A DNA stretch of 8,146 bases, from contig DGTW01000085.1 of NCBI GenBank assembly GCA_002393835.1, positions 1 through 8,146 of the forward strand. The letters run 5' to 3'. How positions within the stretch are numbered: position 1 is the stretch's first letter; every line of letters begins with the position of its first letter. Origin of the DNA: Treponema sp. UBA4326. GTDB lineage: Bacteria > Spirochaetota > Spirochaetia > Treponematales > Treponemataceae. Shown piece by piece: positions 6,780 to 8,146 of this stretch. The position numbers were made by a program, and so were the translations under genes. A model generated the notes under the pieces. The model had not been told where the DNA came from. It saw only the letters and a list, made by a program, of their open reading frames with translations, and did not search any database.

Positions 6780-6822
6780 AAAAAAAAGAAAAGCCCCCGC
6801 AGTATCAGTTAATGTGCGGGGG
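6780..6822 (-). terminator. Intrinsic terminator or attenuator between lipoprotein and receptor genes
   Basis: CCCCCGCA (6794-6801) and TGCGGGGG (6815-6822) form an 8-bp GC-rich stem with a 13-base loop. On the minus strand the stem is followed by CTTTTCTTTTTTTG, a proper U-tract. It lies 25 bases beyond the lipoprotein stop and its U-tract ends about 3 bases before the receptor ATG. It should stop many transcripts after the lipoprotein, so the receptor would depend on read-through. Confidence 0.85.
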
Positions 6823-6846
6823 ATCATTAAATTATGATTTTATTTT

Positions 6847-7374
6847 TTACTGGTTATTAACTTCGTAGTCACCCCAGTAAGACCAGTAGCCGTTAGCGAG
6901 GGTAAATTCTTTTACAGCTTCTTCCAGAGTGTCTGTACAGGCTTTTCTTTTGTTAGTGTAATTTGATGCTGTTCCCATAGAAACCGTAGAGTTAGTAAGA
7001 TCCTTGAAATTTATAGCATTGTATTTTCCTTCAAGAGAACTGTCTTCTAAACCTGAACCAACAGAAACATATTTAAAGTAAATGTAATTATCTCTAATGC
7101 CTGCAACTTTACCAGACCAGTCATAGCCGTATCCACCATCATAATAATATACAGTATCGTTATTAAAATCGTAATAATCATTGGAAGAACTTAACCATGT
7201 ATTGCCATTGAGTTTGTCGTAATCTTCTGAATCTGTGTAAGGATTAACAATTACATACTCATATACATATTCAGTATCTTCTTCCTGCTGGCAGGAAATA
7301 AAACTGAATGAAACAAAGAAAATTGCGCAGAGTAATGAAAGTGCGCGGCCGAAGTTAAAGCGTGAGCTTTTCAT
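6847..7374 (-). CDS. Tyrosine-rich lipoprotein of unknown family under B12 riboswitch control
   Basis: A 175-residue protein with a lipoprotein signal: positive start (KSSRFNFGR), hydrophobic core, and lipobox FISC with Cys28, followed by acidic QQEEDTEY. The mature part is rich in Tyr, Asp, Asn and Gly (for example YYDFNNDTVYYYDGGYGYDW) with alternating polar and aromatic residues that suggest a small beta-rich domain. The end (CTDTLEEAVKEFTLANGY) looks helical. I do not recognise the family. The ATG at 7374 is chosen because GGAGG lies 8 bases upstream and the signal peptide begins there; an in-frame GTG at 7437 lies within the riboswitch leader. It is the first gene after the cobalamin riboswitch and is followed by the BtuB-like receptor, so a B12-binding role, comparable in position to BtuG or BtuH of Bacteroides, is inferred. 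The gene is visibly AT-richer than its neighbours. Confidence 0.85.
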   Translation of the reverse strand: MKSSRFNFGRALSLLCAIFFVSFSFISCQQEEDTEYVYEYVIVNPYTDSEDYDKLNGNTWLSSSNDYYDFNNDTVYYYDGGYGYDWSGKVAGIRDNYIYFKYVSVGSGLEDSSLEGKYNAINFKDLTNSTVSMGTASNYTNKRKACTDTLEEAVKEFTLANGYWSYWGDYEVNNQ

Positions 7375-7382
7375 GAGAATAT

Positions 7383-7387
7383 CCTCC
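7383..7387 (-). promoter_or_regulatory. Shine-Dalgarno GGAGG of the lipoprotein, with a matching anti-SD upstream
   Basis: GGAGG on the minus strand lies 8 bases before the ATG at 7374. The hexamer CGGAGG (plus 7388-7383) is fully complementary to CCTCCG (plus 7443-7438) at the 3' edge of the riboswitch. A 7-bp inverted repeat, GCTTCCA/TGGAAGC (plus 7405-7411 and 7388-7394), sits between them. Confidence 0.65.
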
Positions 7388-7436
7388 GCTTCCAGAGTGT
7401 TGCGTGGAAGCAAAATTGTAAGTGCACCGGCATACA

Positions 7437-7530
7437 CCGGAGGTTAAGGTCAGGCATTCGGGCTTATCCTGTAAGGCTTACCGTTCCGCGTCGAGTCAGT
7501 GGCTTTCACACTGTTTCCCTGAGATTAACG
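7437..7530 (-). ncRNA. Cobalamin (B12) riboswitch
   Basis: Read on the minus strand, the leader has the conserved cobalamin aptamer blocks in order: AGGGAA (7520-7515), a CAGTG/CACTG stem (7513-7509 with 7501-7497) closing a GAAA-containing loop, GACGCGGAACGGTAAG (7492-7477), then CAGGATA and AAGCCCGAATGCCTGACC (7465-7448), which is the B12-box region. From memory, the E. coli btuB leader carries AGGGAA, GACGCGCAGCGGTAAGG and AAGCCCGAAGACCTGCC in the same order, a very close match. TCAGG at the 5' side can pair with CCTGA at the 3' side. The aptamer is compact, with little peripheral helix. It precedes the lipoprotein and receptor genes, and would reduce their expression when cobalamin is plentiful. 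The platform appears to act on translation by hiding the lipoprotein Shine-Dalgarno. Confidence 0.9.
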
Positions 7531-7536
7531 GAGAAA

Positions 7537-7565
7537 AGTATATTTAAAAATAATTACCTTGTAAA
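7537..7565 (-). promoter_or_regulatory. Promoter of the riboswitch operon
   Basis: On the minus strand TTTACA (7565-7560), a 17-base spacer and TATACT (7542-7537) match 5/6 at each box. Transcription should start near 7530, only about ten bases before the AGGGAA block of the riboswitch. The promoter lies between the chemoreceptor stop (7588) and the aptamer, so the operon is independent of the chemoreceptor gene. Confidence 0.8.
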
Positions 7566-7587
7566 CACGCTTTCGAAAAAATGTGCC

Positions 7588-8146
7588 CTATACCCTGAAC
7601 TGGTCGATTTCTTCGCCGATCTTCTGAATTGAGCCGTTCATCTGAGATGAAATTCCGGACAGTGCATTTCCCGTTTCTTCGATTTTTGCTGCGCTTGAAC
7701 TGATTGATGATACGGAATCATTAACCTTGTTTGAAGAATCCTTAAGGCGTGAAACTTCAGTGAGGATCTGGCGGCTTCCGCTGTTCATCTCGGTTGCAGC
7801 ATCGCGTACACTGCTTGTGCTGTCGCTCATCGTATGAAGGGATTCAAGAACCTGCTTTGAACCTTCTGCCTGTTCTTCCATTGCAGCCTTGATCTGGCGT
7901 ACAAGTTCATCCGTTTCCTTTATGCTTGAAGAAACTGCCGTAAAGGCTTCGCTTGACTGTGAAGAAGAAGCAACGACGGTTTCAATTGAGTTATGGATTT
8001 TCTGGAGCTGGTCACCGATTGTCTTTGACTGTGCTGAAGAGGTTTCAGAAAGCTTGCGGATTTCGTCTGCAACTACGGCAAAGCCCTTTCCGGCATCTCC
8101 TGCGTGGGCAGCTTCAATTGCGGCGTTCATGGCCAGAAGGTTTGTC
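7588..8146 (-). CDS. Methyl-accepting chemotaxis protein, C-terminal part (cut by window edge)
   Basis: The last 185 or so residues of a chemoreceptor; the gene continues past 8146, so sensor and membrane parts are not visible. The fragment begins at the highly conserved tip of the cytoplasmic hairpin that contacts CheA and Che[25 protein letters not shown] is the tip and turn, then [11 protein letters not shown] leads into the descending helix. The remainder is heptad-patterned coiled coil rich in Ser, Ala, Glu and Gln, with likely methylation sites in the Glu/Gln-rich part, ending DQFRV. The usual tip Arg (EAARAGE) is His here (EAAHAGD), as seen in many spirochaete and clostridial receptors. 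No CheR-binding pentapeptide is found at the C-terminus. No convincing terminator follows before the next promoter. Confidence 0.95.
   Translation of the reverse strand, partial: TNLLAMNAAIEAAHAGDAGKGFAVVADEIRKLSETSSAQSKTIGDQLQKIHNSIETVVASSSQSSEAFTAVSSSIKETDELVRQIKAAMEEQAEGSKQVLESLHTMSDSTSSVRDAATEMNSGSRQILTEVSRLKDSSNKVNDSVSSISSSAAKIEETGNALSGISSQMNGSIQKIGEEIDQFRV

Noticed and set aside
6777..6827. Upstream in-frame ATG of the receptor gene at 6827
   Set aside because: The extra 17 residues are encoded by the terminator hairpin and its U-tract, would precede a clean signal peptide, and this ATG has no Shine-Dalgarno either.
7375..7437. Upstream in-frame GTG start of the lipoprotein at 7437
   Set aside because: It overlaps the riboswitch 3' edge and expression platform; the ATG at 7374 has GGAGG at ideal spacing and begins the lipoprotein signal peptide.
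7561..7590. Possible terminator after the chemoreceptor, around the TTTCGAAA palindrome
   Set aside because: The palindrome is short and AT-rich with no GC stem or properly placed U-tract, so I do not call it.

Overview
The window looks like chromosomal DNA from a Gram-negative, two-membrane bacterium with a mosaic gene complement, most likely a host-associated (gut or rumen) Treponema-type spirochaete. The hints are a treponemal-style chemoreceptor tip ([17 protein letters not shown]), a Cys-type lipoprotein with an FISC lipobox, a signal-peptide-bearing TonB-dependent outer-membrane receptor, and a Firmicute-like ECF transporter beside it. The genus is an inference from protein style; no rRNA or marker gene is present.

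Layout. (1) 21-1741, minus strand: a small one-pass membrane protein of unknown function, coupled by an ATGA overlap to an intracellular family 43 glycoside hydrolase. (2) 1742-1826: a compact divergent promoter region. (3) 1827-4843, plus strand: a three-gene ECF vitamin transporter operon made of EcfT, a single polypeptide carrying two ABC ATPase domains, and a membrane S component. (4) 4818-7542, minus strand and convergent with the ECF operon: a promoter, a cobalamin (B12) riboswitch, a small tyrosine-rich lipoprotein of unknown family, an intrinsic terminator hairpin, then a BtuB-like TonB-dependent receptor. (5) 7588-8146, minus strand: the C-terminal part of a methyl-accepting chemotaxis protein, cut by the window edge.

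How the parts fit. Regions 3 and 4 together read as a cobalamin acquisition locus. The riboswitch-controlled operon would supply a surface or periplasmic lipoprotein and the outer-membrane receptor. The convergent ECF module would carry the vitamin across the inner membrane in place of BtuCDF. The cobalamin assignment rests mainly on the riboswitch, whose core closely matches the E. coli btuB leader as I remember it. The ECF substrate is inferred from adjacency and from the CbrT-like look of the S component.

Most notable points: an unrecognised lipoprotein is the first gene under the B12 riboswitch; a terminator sits directly against the receptor start codon, which has no Shine-Dalgarno; two related GC-rich, hairpin-bearing segments lie in frame inside two unrelated genes, at an interdomain linker and just after a signal peptide; and ecfT may be translated from a leaderless mRNA. 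No tRNA, rRNA, CRISPR array, transposase or replication origin was seen.
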